Shown in pieces: positions 17,372 to 26,576 of a stretch of DNA of 64,000 bases (its first letter is position 1; every line of letters begins with the position of its first letter). The DNA is from Hoyosella sp. YIM 151337. Its GTDB lineage: Bacteria; Actinomycetota; Actinomycetes; Mycobacteriales; Mycobacteriaceae. A program made the translations under genes and the position numbers. The notes beneath the pieces were generated by a model that saw only the letters and a list, made by a program, of their open reading frames with translations, searched no databases and was not told where the DNA came from. The DNA lies in the NCBI RefSeq assembly GCF_026041215.1, contig NZ_JAPEIQ010000013.1, forward strand, positions 248,001 through 312,000, read 5' to 3'.

Positions 17372-18466
17372 ATGGTGTACGGCATTCTGCTGAGGGTGAT
17401 GTTCCTCTTGCCACCGGAGGTCATCCACCGGTTCGCGTTCGGCATGATAAAGACTGTTAGTTTCGTCCCGCCGCTGCGCTGGCTGGCGAAAAAGGTGCTC
17501 GGAAACCACGATCCAGCACTGCGAATCAGGGCGTTCGGAGTCGATTTTCCCGCACCGCTTGGCCTCGCAGCGGGATTCGACAAGAACGCGGCCGCGATCA
17601 ACTCTTGGGGGCCGCTCGGATTCGGCTATGTCGAGATCGGCACCGTGACGGCCCATCCCCAGCCCGGCAACCCTGGCCCCCGGCTTTACCGGCTGCCCGC
17701 GGACCATGCGCTAATCAACCGCATGGGCTTCAACAATCATGGTGCGGGTTTCGCCGCCAATCAGCTGCGCACGCGCCGCACATCCATCGCTGTGGGCGCC
17801 AACATTGGCAAGACGAAGGTCGTGCCCACGGGTGAAGCCATCGGCGATTACCTCGCGAGCGCGCGCCTGCTTGGTCCGCTCTCGGATTTCCTCGTTGTCA
17901 ACGTCAGCTCACCGAACACGCCGGGGCTGCGCGATTTGCAGGCTGTGGAATCCTTACGTCCACTGCTCGCGGCAATTAAGGCGGCAGTGAATGTCCCTGT
18001 GCTGGTGAAGATCGCCCCCGACTTGTCTGACGAAGACGTCGACGCAATCGCGGATCTCGCTGTGGAACTCGAACTCGACGGCATCGTCGCAACAAACACG
18101 ACGATCAAACGAACCGGGCTGAATACCCCTGCCGCCGAAGTGGAGGCTATGGGCCCTGGCGGACTCTCCGGCGCACCGGTGGCTGACCGTTCTCTCGAGG
18201 TTCTGCGCCGGCTCTATCGCCGGGTCGGTGACAAGATCACCCTCGTGTCCGCAGGCGGTATCGAAACGGTCGAGCAGGCCTGGCAGCGTATCGAAGCGGG
18301 CGCGACGCTGCTCCAGGGCTACACCGGGTACATCTACGGCGGCCCGCTATGGCCGCGCCGCATCAACCGCGGTATCGCGCAGCGGTTGCGCGCGCACGGA
18401 TACGCAACCCTGCAAGAGGCGGTTGGCGCCGAGCATCGGCGCCGGGGCTCGAGTCTGGGCAGCTGA
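17372..18466 (+). CDS. pyrD: Dihydroorotate dehydrogenase (quinone), class 2
   Basis: Membrane-associated flavoprotein oxidising dihydroorotate to orotate with quinone, fourth step of pyrimidine synthesis; 364 aa. The N-terminal helical extension ([19 protein letters not shown]) is the class 2 quinone-tunnel domain. Core motifs are [20 protein letters not shown] and [11 protein letters not shown] with the catalytic Ser, then [27 protein letters not shown] and [12 protein letters not shown]. The ATG at 17372 has GGGGAG upstream and overlaps nothing. It is likely co-transcribed with the lipoprotein gene. Confidence 0.96.
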   Translation: MVYGILLRVMFLLPPEVIHRFAFGMIKTVSFVPPLRWLAKKVLGNHDPALRIRAFGVDFPAPLGLAAGFDKNAAAINSWGPLGFGYVEIGTVTAHPQPGNPGPRLYRLPADHALINRMGFNNHGAGFAANQLRTRRTSIAVGANIGKTKVVPTGEAIGDYLASARLLGPLSDFLVVNVSSPNTPGLRDLQAVESLRPLLAAIKAAVNVPVLVKIAPDLSDEDVDAIADLAVELELDGIVATNTTIKRTGLNTPAAEVEAMGPGGLSGAPVADRSLEVLRRLYRRVGDKITLVSAGGIETVEQAWQRIEAGATLLQGYTGYIYGGPLWPRRINRGIAQRLRAHGYATLQEAVGAEHRRRGSSLGS

Positions 18467-18470
18467 GGTG

Positions 18471-18500
18471 GGCAGGGCGGGCGCACATTGCCGCCCTGCC
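18471..18500. terminator. Hairpin between convergent pyrD and PEBP genes
   Basis: Perfect 10-bp inverted repeat GGCAGGGCGG / CCGCCCTGCC with a 10-base loop, lying just after the pyrD stop and before the end of the opposite gene. There is no T-tract. It could end transcription from both sides. Confidence 0.6.
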
Positions 18501-18505
18501 GTCCC

Positions 18506-19036
18506 TCACTCCTGACTGTAGGTCGCGACGATTACAGCGCGCGCGATTGCCTGGGAGAAAAGATTGAAGCCGAGAAACGCAGGGGTAGCAGTCTCCGGAA
18601 GGTCGATCCGCTCCGTACCCACGGCGTGCACCGCGATGTAGTAGTGATGCGTGCCGTGCCCGGCGGGCGGGGCAGCGCCAACGTAGCCGCGGAATCCGGC
18701 ATCGTTCTGAAGCTGCACGGCCCCGTCCGGCAGCGCCGAGTTGTCGTTCTGTCCAGCTCCAGCGGGCAGTTCAGTGACCTGTGCGGGAATGTTCGCGACA
18801 GCCCAATGCCAAAATCCCGACGCTGTCGGTGCATCCGGATCGAAAACAGTGACGGCGAAGCTCTTGGTCTCCGGCGGAAACCCAGACCAGCTCAGTTGGG
18901 GCGAGACGTCCTTGCCACCAGCCCCGAAGACCCCCGAAACCTGCGGGTTCGCCAGCCGCTCCCCCTCCTTTACGTCGTCCGACTTGAGTTCGAACGTCGG
19001 CAACACAGGCAGCGACGCGTACGGATTCGTGCTCAC
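18506..19036 (-). CDS. YbhB/YbcL family PEBP (Raf kinase inhibitor-like) protein
   Basis: 176 aa phosphatidylethanolamine-binding-protein fold. Anion-pocket motifs are [13 protein letters not shown] near residue 43, [15 protein letters not shown] near residue 64, and [23 protein letters not shown] near residue 118. It corresponds to Rv2140c. Cytoplasmic and without a signal peptide. The ligand and role are unknown. The M20 peptidase gene lies upstream on the same strand (stop at 19069, 33 bp away). Confidence 0.9.
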   Translation of the reverse strand: MSTNPYASLPVLPTFELKSDDVKEGERLANPQVSGVFGAGGKDVSPQLSWSGFPPETKSFAVTVFDPDAPTASGFWHWAVANIPAQVTELPAGAGQNDNSALPDGAVQLQNDAGFRGYVGAAPPAGHGTHHYYIAVHAVGTERIDLPETATPAFLGFNLFSQAIARAVIVATYSQE

Positions 19037-19068
19037 ATCAAACCCCTTTCATTGTGGTGTCGATTACG

Positions 19069-20403
19069 TCAGCAGTTGCGCAGAAAGTGATCGAGTACAC
19101 GGGTGCCGAAACGGAGCGCATCAACAGGAACCCGTTCGTCGACGCCGTGGAAAAGCGCCGCAAAGTCCAGGTCTGGCGGCAGTTTGAGCGGAGCGAAACC
19201 GAAGCACCGGATCCCGAGCTTCGCGAAAGCCTTCGCGTCCGTGCCGCCGGGAAGCATGTACGGCACCGTCCTGGCACCGGGATCTTCACTCAGCAGCGCC
19301 GCGTTCATGGCGTCGACGAGATCTCCGTCGAAGGTGGTTTCGTAGGAGTCGAGGTTCGTCACCCACTCGCGCTCGACGTGGGGACCGATCAGTTCGTCAA
19401 CTTCACGCTCGAATGACGCCTGACGGCCGGGCAGCACGCGGCAATCTACGACCGCCTCGGCGGACTGCGGGATCACATTGGCCTTGTAACCGGCCCGCAG
19501 CATGGTCGGATTTGCGGTATCGCGAAGGGTCGCACCAATAATCCGTCCGATGCTGCCCAGCTTAGCGATGGTGCCTTCGAGGTCTGGTGATGCGGGGTCG
19601 AAGTCGAGTCCGGTCTCTTCGGCGACGGCTGCCAGAAACTGCTCGACGGACTCGGTGAGAACTAGCGGGAACCGGTGCCTGCCAAGCCGTGCCACAGCTT
19701 CCGCAAGGTAGGTGACGGCGTTGTCTTCATGCAGAAACGAACCGTGGCCCGCTCGCGCCTTCGCAGTGAGCTTCATCCACGCAATGCCCTTTTCGGCCGT
19801 CTCAAGCAGATACAGACGGCGTTCCGAGCCGTCGGGCCGTGGCACAGTCAGCGAGTAACCGCCCACCTCACCTACTGCTTCCGTCACTCCATCGAATAGG
19901 TCGGGCCGGTGTTCGACAAGCCAGTGCGAGCCAAATTTGCCGCCCGCTTCTTCATCCGCGAGGAAGGCGAAGACTAGGTCGCGGGGCGGCACTATGCCGT
20001 CCCGCTTGAACTGGCGGGCCAGTGCAATGGTCATTCCGACCATGTCCTTCATGTCAACCGCACCACGGCCCCACACATAGCCATCCTCGATCGCACCCGC
20101 GAACGGGTGGACGCTCCAGTCGGCGGGCTCGGCGGGCACAACATCCAGGTGACCGTGGATCATGAGGGCCCCGCGGCTGCGGTCCGCGCCCGGGAGCCGG
20201 GCAAAGACATTCGACCGGCCGGGCGCGCCCGAATCGACGAGGGTCGTCTCGTAGCCAGCGTCCTGCAGTTGCTCCGCAACCCACTCCGCGCAGGCGCGCT
20301 CACCCTTCGTGGTCGCGGGATCACCAGTGTTCGAGGTATCGAACTGGATGAGCCGGCACACAAGGTCGACGACCTCTTGCTCGGCCTGCGAACCACGATT
20401 CAT
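19069..20403 (-). CDS. M20 family metallopeptidase (dipeptidase/deacylase-like)
   Basis: 444 aa, two-zinc aminoacylase/carboxypeptidase family. Metal-site motifs are MIHGHLDVVPA, WGRGAVDMKDM, FLADEEAGG with the catalytic Glu, and LPGGTDAKAFAK; a C-terminal His lies in LFHGVDERVP. A dimerisation domain occupies about 190-330. Positional match to Rv2141c. The substrate is not readable. The ATG at 20403 has GGGAG 11 bases upstream; an in-frame GTG at 20415 sits too close to that site. Confidence 0.88.
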   Translation of the reverse strand: MNRGSQAEQEVVDLVCRLIQFDTSNTGDPATTKGERACAEWVAEQLQDAGYETTLVDSGAPGRSNVFARLPGADRSRGALMIHGHLDVVPAEPADWSVHPFAGAIEDGYVWGRGAVDMKDMVGMTIALARQFKRDGIVPPRDLVFAFLADEEAGGKFGSHWLVEHRPDLFDGVTEAVGEVGGYSLTVPRPDGSERRLYLLETAEKGIAWMKLTAKARAGHGSFLHEDNAVTYLAEAVARLGRHRFPLVLTESVEQFLAAVAEETGLDFDPASPDLEGTIAKLGSIGRIIGATLRDTANPTMLRAGYKANVIPQSAEAVVDCRVLPGRQASFEREVDELIGPHVEREWVTNLDSYETTFDGDLVDAMNAALLSEDPGARTVPYMLPGGTDAKAFAKLGIRCFGFAPLKLPPDLDFAALFHGVDERVPVDALRFGTRVLDHFLRNC

Positions 20404-20589
20404 GTCAGACGCCACTCCCCTTTCCTACCATCGCGGGCGGGTGAAGTCTTGGTTGCACTTACAGCGGACTGACCCCGGGCTGCGAACAATCGCCGAAATC
20501 CGGGCTCGCGACGTGCCGCGAGCAGGCAATTTGAGCTTGGGCGCAAGTATGGGCTAGCCTGTTCCGGCACACGCAATTACAGCGTGGAT

Positions 20590-20674
20590 GTCCGAGTGGC
20601 GGAATGGCAGACGCGCTAGCTTGAGGTGCTAGTGTCCGGTATAGGACGTGGGGGTTCAAGTCCCCCCTCGGACA
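20590..20674 (+). tRNA. tRNA-Leu (anticodon GAG)
   Basis: 85 nt with acceptor arms GTCCGAG (20590-20596) and CTCGGAC (20667-20673) and discriminator A. The D-arm is TGGCGGAATGGCAGACGC. The anticodon stem CTAGC/GCTAG encloses loop TTGAGGT, giving GAG (reads CUC and CUU). A long variable arm (class II) precedes the T-arm GGGGG-TTCAAGT-CCCCC. The 3' CCA is not encoded; ACC then G follows. Confidence 0.97.
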
Positions 20675-20700
20675 CCGCTTGAGATCTCTCCGGAGATATC

Positions 20701-20738
20701 GGAAAACCGAACCCCCAATTGGGTTCGGTTTTCCTGTT
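20701..20738 (+). terminator. Strong terminator after tRNA-Leu
   Basis: 14-bp perfect stem, GGAAAACCGAACCC (20701-20714) and GGGTTCGGTTTTCC (20721-20734), with a 6-base loop, followed by TGTTTT. The best intrinsic terminator in the window. Confidence 0.9.
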
Positions 20739-20784
20739 TTCTGGATGTATGTGCGGCTTATGTGCCCGTCGTGCTGAGAGCAAC

Positions 20785-20818
20785 AGGGGCCCAGGACTCT
20801 CTCGAGCTCCGGGCCCCT
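20785..20818 (-). terminator. GC hairpin at the 3' end of the HPF-like gene
   Basis: Inverted repeat AGGGGCCC (20785-20792) / GGGCCCCT (20811-20818), 18-base loop, just beyond the stop at 20824. There is no strong T-tract. Together with the tRNA terminator it separates two convergent units. Confidence 0.55.
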
Positions 20819-20823
20819 TACGT

Positions 20824-21147
20824 TTAGCGATTGCGGGCGGATTCCGTCTTCGTCACTTCACGGTTGATTTGATTCCATAGATCGTCGCGCACCTCGACCA
20901 GCGCCTTGTCGAGGTCGTTCTCCCGAGAGGTCGCCACAAACTTAGGCATGCCACTGATCCAGCATTCCAGCACGACTCGCTGCGACGGAGTCTCGCGCTC
21001 CTTGACGGAGAGTTCGAGGTCCACTTGACTGGGCTGCCACCGCGCAAGACGGCTGTTCAGCCTACCGAACATGAGGTCACGTACCTGCTCGGCCTCGCTT
21101 TCCCGAAACCCTGCGATTACGCGAAGGCGATCGCGAAACTCGCTCAC
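20824..21147 (-). CDS. Probable HPF/RaiA-like ribosome-associated protein
   Basis: 107 aa from a GTG at 21147, which has an excellent GGGAGG nine bases upstream (a longer ATG start at 21198 is less likely). The order of elements is helix (EAEQVRDLMFGRLNSRLAR), strand pair (VDLELSVKERE, RVVLECWISG), and long C-terminal helix (LDKALVEVRDDLWNQINREV). This resembles the small S30AE/HPF fold that binds the decoding centre in resting ribosomes. Similarity is by pattern only, so function is tentative. The short form lacks the C-terminal dimerisation domain of long HPF. Confidence 0.5.
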   Translation of the reverse strand: MSEFRDRLRVIAGFRESEAEQVRDLMFGRLNSRLARWQPSQVDLELSVKERETPSQRVVLECWISGMPKFVATSRENDLDKALVEVRDDLWNQINREVTKTESARNR

Positions 21148-21338
21148 TCGTTTCCTCCCGGTGCTCGTCTTTCTCCAATACCACGGTTCCAAGACCATGG
21201 CCTTGCCGATGCTACCGAACTACGGGATAGCTGTGGGTCGCCATGATTCGGCTCAGCGCGGGCACGGACGCTAGAATCGACGCCCGGGCACGGTGCTGCC
21301 CACGGTTACGGCAAAGAAATGGCTGGCGCGCGACTCTC

Positions 21339-22757
21339 ATGATCGACCCGGATGAACTCGCAATCTGCTTGCGTGTCCTTGACCAGGCTGCGGAACTCGA
21401 CAAGGACGACCCCGATTCGGTGACCGTGCAGCGCGCCGTCGGCCGAATGTTCAAGACGCTGAAGCGGCGCCGCCGCATCGAGGCGCGCGACACCAAAGCC
21501 AAACATGACGCCGCCGTTATCGCCGCGACCGCGACCGGTTCACCGAACCGCATCGATGACGAAACACAGGGCATCGCGCTCACGTCACGCGCACACGGCG
21601 ACTCCGCGGGAACGCTCGTGAGCCCGCAGGGCTGCTACGTCTGTAAACAGGACTACACGCGCGTCGACTGGTTCTATCACCAGCTCTGCCCCGAGTGCGC
21701 AGCGTTCAGCCACGGCAAACGCTCCGCGCGCACCGATCTCACCGGGCGCCGCGCACTACTCACCGGCGGGCGCGCCAAGATTGGCATGTACATCGCGCTG
21801 CGGCTGTTGCGTGACGGCGCCCACACCACTATCACCACGCGATTTCCCCGGGACGCGATGCGGCGTTTCGCCGCGATGGACGATAGCGCGGACTGGCTGC
21901 ACCGGTTGCGCGTCGTGGGCATCGACCTGCGCGATCCAGCCCAGGTCGTGTCGCTCGCGGAGATGATGGCAGCAGAGGGCCCGCTCGACATCTTGATCAA
22001 CAACGCGGCGCAGACGGTCCGCCGCTCCCCTGGCGCGTACAGCGCACTCGCCGACGCTGAATCTGCGCCGCTGCCCGCGGGTGAGTTGCCTGAGCACATC
22101 ACTTTCGGTAAGCCAAGCCAGCTGCACCCTGCCGCGCTTTCAGGTGCGCTCGATGGTGCAAACCTCACGGCCGAACAAGTGTCCGCGCTCGCACTGGTGG
22201 CGGGTTCGGCGACCCCGGATCGCATCAGCAAAGGCATCGCAATCGATGCCGGCGGGCTCGTACCCGATCTGGTGGACACCAACAGCTGGGTTCAGCGCGT
22301 ACACGAGGTCGACCCCCTTGAATTGCTCGAGGTGCAATTGTGCAACTCGGTGGCGCCGTTCATCCTCGTCTCCCGGCTGCGGGGGGCCTTGGCCGCGTCC
22401 GCCGCGCGGCGGAAGTACGTCGTGAATGTCTCCGCGATGGAAGGACAGTTCTCGCGCCGGTACAAGGGCCCGGGCCACCCGCACACCAACATGGCGAAGG
22501 CCGCGCTCAACATGCTCACCCGGACCAGCGCGGAGGACATGCTGGCTGAAGGCATCTTGATGACGGCAGTCGATACCGGATGGATCACCGATGAGCGCCC
22601 CCATCCGACGAAGATGCGGCTCGCGGATGAAGGATTCCACGCGCCGCTTGACCTTGTTGACGGCGCTGCCCGCGTCTACGATCCGATCGTGCAGGGAGAG
22701 AACGGCCTCGACCTCTACGGCTGCTTCCTAAAGGACTACCGTCCGTCGCCATGGTGA
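21339..22757 (+). CDS. SDR-like oxidoreductase with Cys-pair insert and altered active site
   Basis: 472 aa from the ATG at 21339 (start uncertain, weak ribosome site). The N-terminal 125 residues are helical and charged, then CYVCKQDY near 103 and CPECAAF near 122 form a zinc-ribbon-like pair. The Rossmann part begins with RRALLTGGRAKIGMYIALRLL, then VVGIDLRDP, LDILINNAAQTVRR and YVVNVSAMEG. Where classical SDRs have Tyr-x3-Lys, the sequence reads HTNMAKAALNML: Lys is kept but Tyr is Thr. A conserved bacterial/plant-like family; substrate unknown. It ends 12 bp from the convergent FHA gene. Confidence 0.75.
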   Translation: MIDPDELAICLRVLDQAAELDKDDPDSVTVQRAVGRMFKTLKRRRRIEARDTKAKHDAAVIAATATGSPNRIDDETQGIALTSRAHGDSAGTLVSPQGCYVCKQDYTRVDWFYHQLCPECAAFSHGKRSARTDLTGRRALLTGGRAKIGMYIALRLLRDGAHTTITTRFPRDAMRRFAAMDDSADWLHRLRVVGIDLRDPAQVVSLAEMMAAEGPLDILINNAAQTVRRSPGAYSALADAESAPLPAGELPEHITFGKPSQLHPAALSGALDGANLTAEQVSALALVAGSATPDRISKGIAIDAGGLVPDLVDTNSWVQRVHEVDPLELLEVQLCNSVAPFILVSRLRGALAASAARRKYVVNVSAMEGQFSRRYKGPGHPHTNMAKAALNMLTRTSAEDMLAEGILMTAVDTGWITDERPHPTKMRLADEGFHAPLDLVDGAARVYDPIVQGENGLDLYGCFLKDYRPSPW

Positions 22758-22769
22758 GGCCGTACGGCG

Positions 22770-23390
22770 CTACAGGTCCCGGACAGTGATCACACCGCTG
22801 TGCAGCGCGCGTTCCGCAAGTTGCGCGCGCTTCTGGTTCTGCGGCAGTTCCTCGACCTGGAATTTGGTGAACAGCGTGCGCAGGTGGGTTTTTACGGCGT
22901 CGATACTGAGAAATAGTTCGTCGGCTATCTGCTGATTCGATGCGGGGCGAGCGAACGACGCGTTCGCCCGGTACGGGCGGCACAGCGCGACAAGTACCGA
23001 GCGCTGTGTTTCCGTTAGCGTCGGGACCAGCGACCCGGTCGACGCCACCCGGGTGGTCGTCCCTGTCGACCCGAGCAGATCCTCGAACGTCAGCGCGGTT
23101 TCGCCGACAAGGATCACGTCCTTGTGCCGCAGTCTCCGGCGCCCCGTGATCCGCTGTCCGTTGACATACGTACCGTTGCGGGAGAGGCCATCGTCGACCA
23201 CCGTCCACTCACCCGCGATCATCTCGAATGCGGCGTGGAGCCGGGACACCTGATGGTCACCAGCGATAGTGACGTCGGCCTGTTCCGAACGCCCGATTGT
23301 CAGCCGCGACGCCTCTGGCGGGAAGTCCCAGTAGTGGCGCTGCCCCGATCCGCTGCTGACGTAAACCCGCCACCGTACCGGCTCTTCCAC
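22770..23390 (-). CDS. FHA-domain protein with LuxR-like helix-turn-helix
   Basis: 206 aa from GTG at 23390 (GGGG five bases upstream). The FHA domain at about 25-105 has LTIGRSEQADVTI, HQVSRLHAAFEM and SRNGTYVNGQRI; the GR, SxxH and N residues bind phosphothreonine. The C-terminal part (about 125-200) has LTETQRSVLVALC and SNQQIADELFLSIDAVKTHLRTLFTKF, a GerE/LuxR-type DNA-binding helix pair. It is therefore likely a transcription factor docking to a phosphorylated partner. It is the last gene of the run kinase, DUF4333 lipoprotein, FHA-HTH on the minus strand, so the Ser/Thr kinase at 24058-26466 is a natural partner. Confidence 0.88.
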   Translation of the reverse strand: MEEPVRWRVYVSSGSGQRHYWDFPPEASRLTIGRSEQADVTIAGDHQVSRLHAAFEMIAGEWTVVDDGLSRNGTYVNGQRITGRRRLRHKDVILVGETALTFEDLLGSTGTTTRVASTGSLVPTLTETQRSVLVALCRPYRANASFARPASNQQIADELFLSIDAVKTHLRTLFTKFQVEELPQNQKRAQLAERALHSGVITVRDL

Positions 23391-23475
23391 GTGAACCCCA
23401 TTCCGACGAACGAATCCCTACAAATGGTTCAGCAGGCATCCTCGCCTATAAACAGCGTAGTCCGAGGCACGGTTC

Positions 23476-23967
23476 CTACTCGTCGAGCGACCAGTAGACT
23501 TCGCCGTCTTCCTCGACGGTGGCCACTGCCGCGAACTCCTCGTCCGCCGTCGCGACGGCGCACCGCACTGCCTCCCCCGCGGTGTTGCTCAGCGCACCGT
23601 CGCACGACACGTCACCGGCCTCAACTCCGGTGATTCCAGCCAGATCCTGTTCGAGGTCAGCGGCGCCGTACCGGACGATCTCCGCGACTTCCCAATCGAA
23701 GTCGACATCTTGCCCATCTACGGCGCTCGCGCGCACGGTGATGCGGTATTCGGTGTCGAGCGCATCGACGAAGGTGCATTCCGCGGTTGCGCCGACCTCG
23801 GCGTCGAGCGAGTCCGGGCAGGAGACCGAGGCGGGGGCCTCGCCCGTCTGCTCCTCAAGACCCGTGGTCAGTTCGGCTTCCAGATCGCTGCCCGAAACGC
23901 TCGATGAACACCCAGCCAGAAGCACCGCGCCTGCAGTGACAGCGACGACGGCATACCTGCGCCTCAT
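23476..23967 (-). CDS. DUF4333-type lipoprotein
   Basis: 163 aa from the ATG at 23967 (GGGGAG eight bases upstream). Signal MRRRYAVVAVTAGAVLLAGC ends in lipobox LAGC. Two tandem DUF4333-like units follow: VSCPDSLDAEVGATAECTF (about 48-66) and VSCDGALSNTAGEAVRCAV (about 121-139). Each has a Cys pair, probably a disulfide, and is followed by beta strands. Such domains occur in actinobacterial lipoproteins and Ser/Thr kinase ectodomains. It lies 90 bp after the membrane kinase gene, hinting at an extracytoplasmic partner. Strongly acidic. Confidence 0.82.
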   Translation of the reverse strand: MRRRYAVVAVTAGAVLLAGCSSSVSGSDLEAELTTGLEEQTGEAPASVSCPDSLDAEVGATAECTFVDALDTEYRITVRASAVDGQDVDFDWEVAEIVRYGAADLEQDLAGITGVEAGDVSCDGALSNTAGEAVRCAVATADEEFAAVATVEEDGEVYWSLDE

Positions 23968-24057
23968 GTGGTTCTCCCCTGCATGCTGCCGCCCGGGCGT
24001 TGCTGTCTGGGCGTAATGCGGGAAGACTACCAAGCAGCGTGGCGTCGCGACTTGCAT

Positions 24058-26466
24058 TTAGTGGTGAGCGCCCTCCAGTGGCGACGGCAGCGATTCGACA
24101 GCGCGCAGCCCGGAACCGACAACGCGCTCGAGTGCGCGCAGGTCCTCTTCCATCAGCCGGTACAGCCAGTACGCGACCACGAACGCGATAATGATGAACA
24201 CCGCGGGCACTCCGAGCCCAGTGACCACGGCCTGCACTTGTTCAGGCGAGAGGAATGTCACGGCGTAGACGCCAGCGAGCGGTACGAGGGCAGCTATCGG
24301 GAGATAGATCATGCAGCGCCGCCGTAGTCCCCGCAATCTGCGCAGGTCACCCCGGTTTGGCTGGCCATGCCGCAGGAACAGCGGGTAGATACAGCGGACG
24401 AGATAAAAGTTGACCAGGAAGAACGGGTACAGGACGGCGAGCGCGCCGTGCACTGTCAGAGAACTCAGGAAATGCAGGTAGGCACCGGTCGGCAGCGTTC
24501 CTCCCGCAGCTTCGAGGCCAAGCGGAATGCTGAATGCTGCGGTAAGCCAGAAGCCGAATATCACCAGGACCACACGGTCGCCGAAAAGTAGCGTGTCCGC
24601 TCGGGCATGGGCCAGCGTTTCTGTGTCGTACTGTTTGCCTTTCATCAGCCCGCGCGGAATCGTCAGCAGCCTCCTGCCAAAGAAGATCAACAGCGCCGCT
24701 CCGACGGGCCACAAGGTGGCGTTCGTCATTGCGACCGCCGACCAGAATGCCGCTTCGGTCTGCGCGTCGGTTTGCGCGATGATCAAAGCGTGATTGTGCG
24801 TCGTGTTGTACACCCCGGCTAGCGCGCCTGGCACCGCAATCGCAAAGAATATAACCGGGAAAAGCCAGCGGGAAAGCCGTGCCCGCCAGCTGCGGGGCGG
24901 CGGATCGACCAGATCTCGTGCGCGGGCGTCGAGGCACAGTTCGAATTGCTGAGCCAGCAGCGCTCCTGAGGACCAGCGTTCATCGCGGTCATGGCGCAGG
25001 CATCGAGATAACACGCGCCGCAGGGCCCCCGGGCAGTCGGCGGGCAGGGAATCTTCCGCTTCCAGGACCGGACCGTGCTCACGCAGTGCGATCATGTTTC
25101 CCAGCGCCACGTTTGTTTCCGCGGAAAGCTGCTCGTGCCCGAACGGGCGGCGCCCGGTGAGCAGCTCCCACAGCATGACTCCTAAGCCGTAGATGTCGCT
25201 GCGGGTATCCAGGTCAGCCGGGGTGCGAGAATGCCCTGGGTGGCAGGCCTCCAACTGTTCCGGTGACATGTACGCTAGGGAACCGCCGAAGTAGGCGACC
25301 GGGTTGTCCCCCGCGATCTCATTGCTGTAGCTGATGTTGAAATCGGCGAGCTTGGGGACACCGTCCGCGGTGAGGAGCACGTTCGCAGGTTTCACGTCGC
25401 GGTGCAGCACCCCGCGCGTCGCCGCATAGTCGAGCGCCAGCGCGAGGCACCGGCCGAGCCACGCGACCGTCTCCGGCCAGGACATCGCCGCAATCATGGC
25501 CCGGGCGGATGATTCACTCGGCCGGATCGAGGCTTTCTGCGTGAGCACCTCGTCGACGGTATCGAGCAGCAGCTGTCCGCTGCGCTGTTCAGCCGGAACG
25601 TCCCGTAGCCGCTGCAGCACCCCCTGCAGTGTTCCGCCGGAGAGATACTGCATGTACAGCAGTCGCGCATTGTGGCTCGGAAGCACGCGCTGGTCGAAGA
25701 CCCGCACAATGTAGTCGTGGTCGAGTTGCGCGAGTGTTTGCGGTTCGGTCCCGTGATCGTGTGACACTTTGACCGCCACCAGGCGCTGCATGGATCGCTG
25801 CCGCGCCAGGAATACTCGCGCGAATGCACCACTGCCCAGCGAGAGCAGCAAGTCGAAGTCGTCGAGCCGCTGGCCCACATCAATGTCATCGAGTGTTGGC
25901 TGCGTGCGCTGCACGGATGCAGTCGGCAGCCCCGCCGCGGCTGTTCGTGTCTGGGTCTCCGATAGCAATCCGGTAGCGTCCGCTGTGACATCAGTCGCGG
26001 CCACAGCGTGGGTAGGGTCAGCTGCTGAGTTCGCCTGGATCATGTCGGCAAGCGCAGCCGACTGGCCAGGGAAGCGCCGCTGATAATCACCCAGAGAGAC
26101 AGTTTCACCTGCGTCTCTCCGAGCGAAAAACTCGGCGGCGATCAAATCGGGCGGTACAGGAGCGGTCTGAAGTTCGGGGAACTCGTGGACGTACTCACTG
26201 AGTCGTTTCGGCTGGCCATATTCGCGCCACCGATAATGGAGGTCGACCTTGATCAGCTCGATGAGCGACAGACGGCGCAATTCAGCGGCGTGGGAGGCGT
26301 ACCGTGCGAGCTCTGGCGGCTCACCTGCAGCTTCCCACGCGAGTGCGAATCGCCGCACCACATCAGCGGGGACGGACAGCGCCTGCGTCAGCCCGTGTCT
26401 CTCCCGCCCGAAGCCGCCGCCAGACACCGCATCGTCTTCGGCCCGCGAACGACGTGCATTTTTCAT
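24058..26466 (-). CDS. Membrane Ser/Thr protein kinase, planctomycete-like architecture
   Basis: 802 aa. Residues about 65-110 (LSLIELIKVDLHYRWREYGQPKRLSEYVHEFPEL) resemble the N-terminal region common in planctomycete kinases. The kinase domain (about 200-490) shows LGSGAFARVFLAR, VAVKVSH (ATP Lys), LHRDVKPANVLLT and SPEQ. The metal motif reads DFN instead of DFG (KLADFNISYS), and SDIYGLGVMLWELLTG follows. After about 505 come roughly six hydrophobic segments ending near residue 770. Actinobacterial PknB-type PASTA repeats are absent. It heads the unit with the DUF4333 lipoprotein and FHA-HTH gene. No clear ribosome site; the start could be slightly further in. Confidence 0.85.
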   Translation of the reverse strand: MKNARRSRAEDDAVSGGGFGRERHGLTQALSVPADVVRRFALAWEAAGEPPELARYASHAAELRRLSLIELIKVDLHYRWREYGQPKRLSEYVHEFPELQTAPVPPDLIAAEFFARRDAGETVSLGDYQRRFPGQSAALADMIQANSAADPTHAVAATDVTADATGLLSETQTRTAAAGLPTASVQRTQPTLDDIDVGQRLDDFDLLLSLGSGAFARVFLARQRSMQRLVAVKVSHDHGTEPQTLAQLDHDYIVRVFDQRVLPSHNARLLYMQYLSGGTLQGVLQRLRDVPAEQRSGQLLLDTVDEVLTQKASIRPSESSARAMIAAMSWPETVAWLGRCLALALDYAATRGVLHRDVKPANVLLTADGVPKLADFNISYSNEIAGDNPVAYFGGSLAYMSPEQLEACHPGHSRTPADLDTRSDIYGLGVMLWELLTGRRPFGHEQLSAETNVALGNMIALREHGPVLEAEDSLPADCPGALRRVLSRCLRHDRDERWSSGALLAQQFELCLDARARDLVDPPPRSWRARLSRWLFPVIFFAIAVPGALAGVYNTTHNHALIIAQTDAQTEAAFWSAVAMTNATLWPVGAALLIFFGRRLLTIPRGLMKGKQYDTETLAHARADTLLFGDRVVLVIFGFWLTAAFSIPLGLEAAGGTLPTGAYLHFLSSLTVHGALAVLYPFFLVNFYLVRCIYPLFLRHGQPNRGDLRRLRGLRRRCMIYLPIAALVPLAGVYAVTFLSPEQVQAVVTGLGVPAVFIIIAFVVAYWLYRLMEEDLRALERVVGSGLRAVESLPSPLEGAHH

Positions 26467-26576
26467 TCGTGCACCGACCGTTTGCGTCGTTCTGGTCTGA
26501 CTATTCGCTCAGGATACGCCCGTGCCGATGCGCTGTCCGAGCAAAACGGCCGGAGCCGGCCGGGAGCGCTGGGCGG

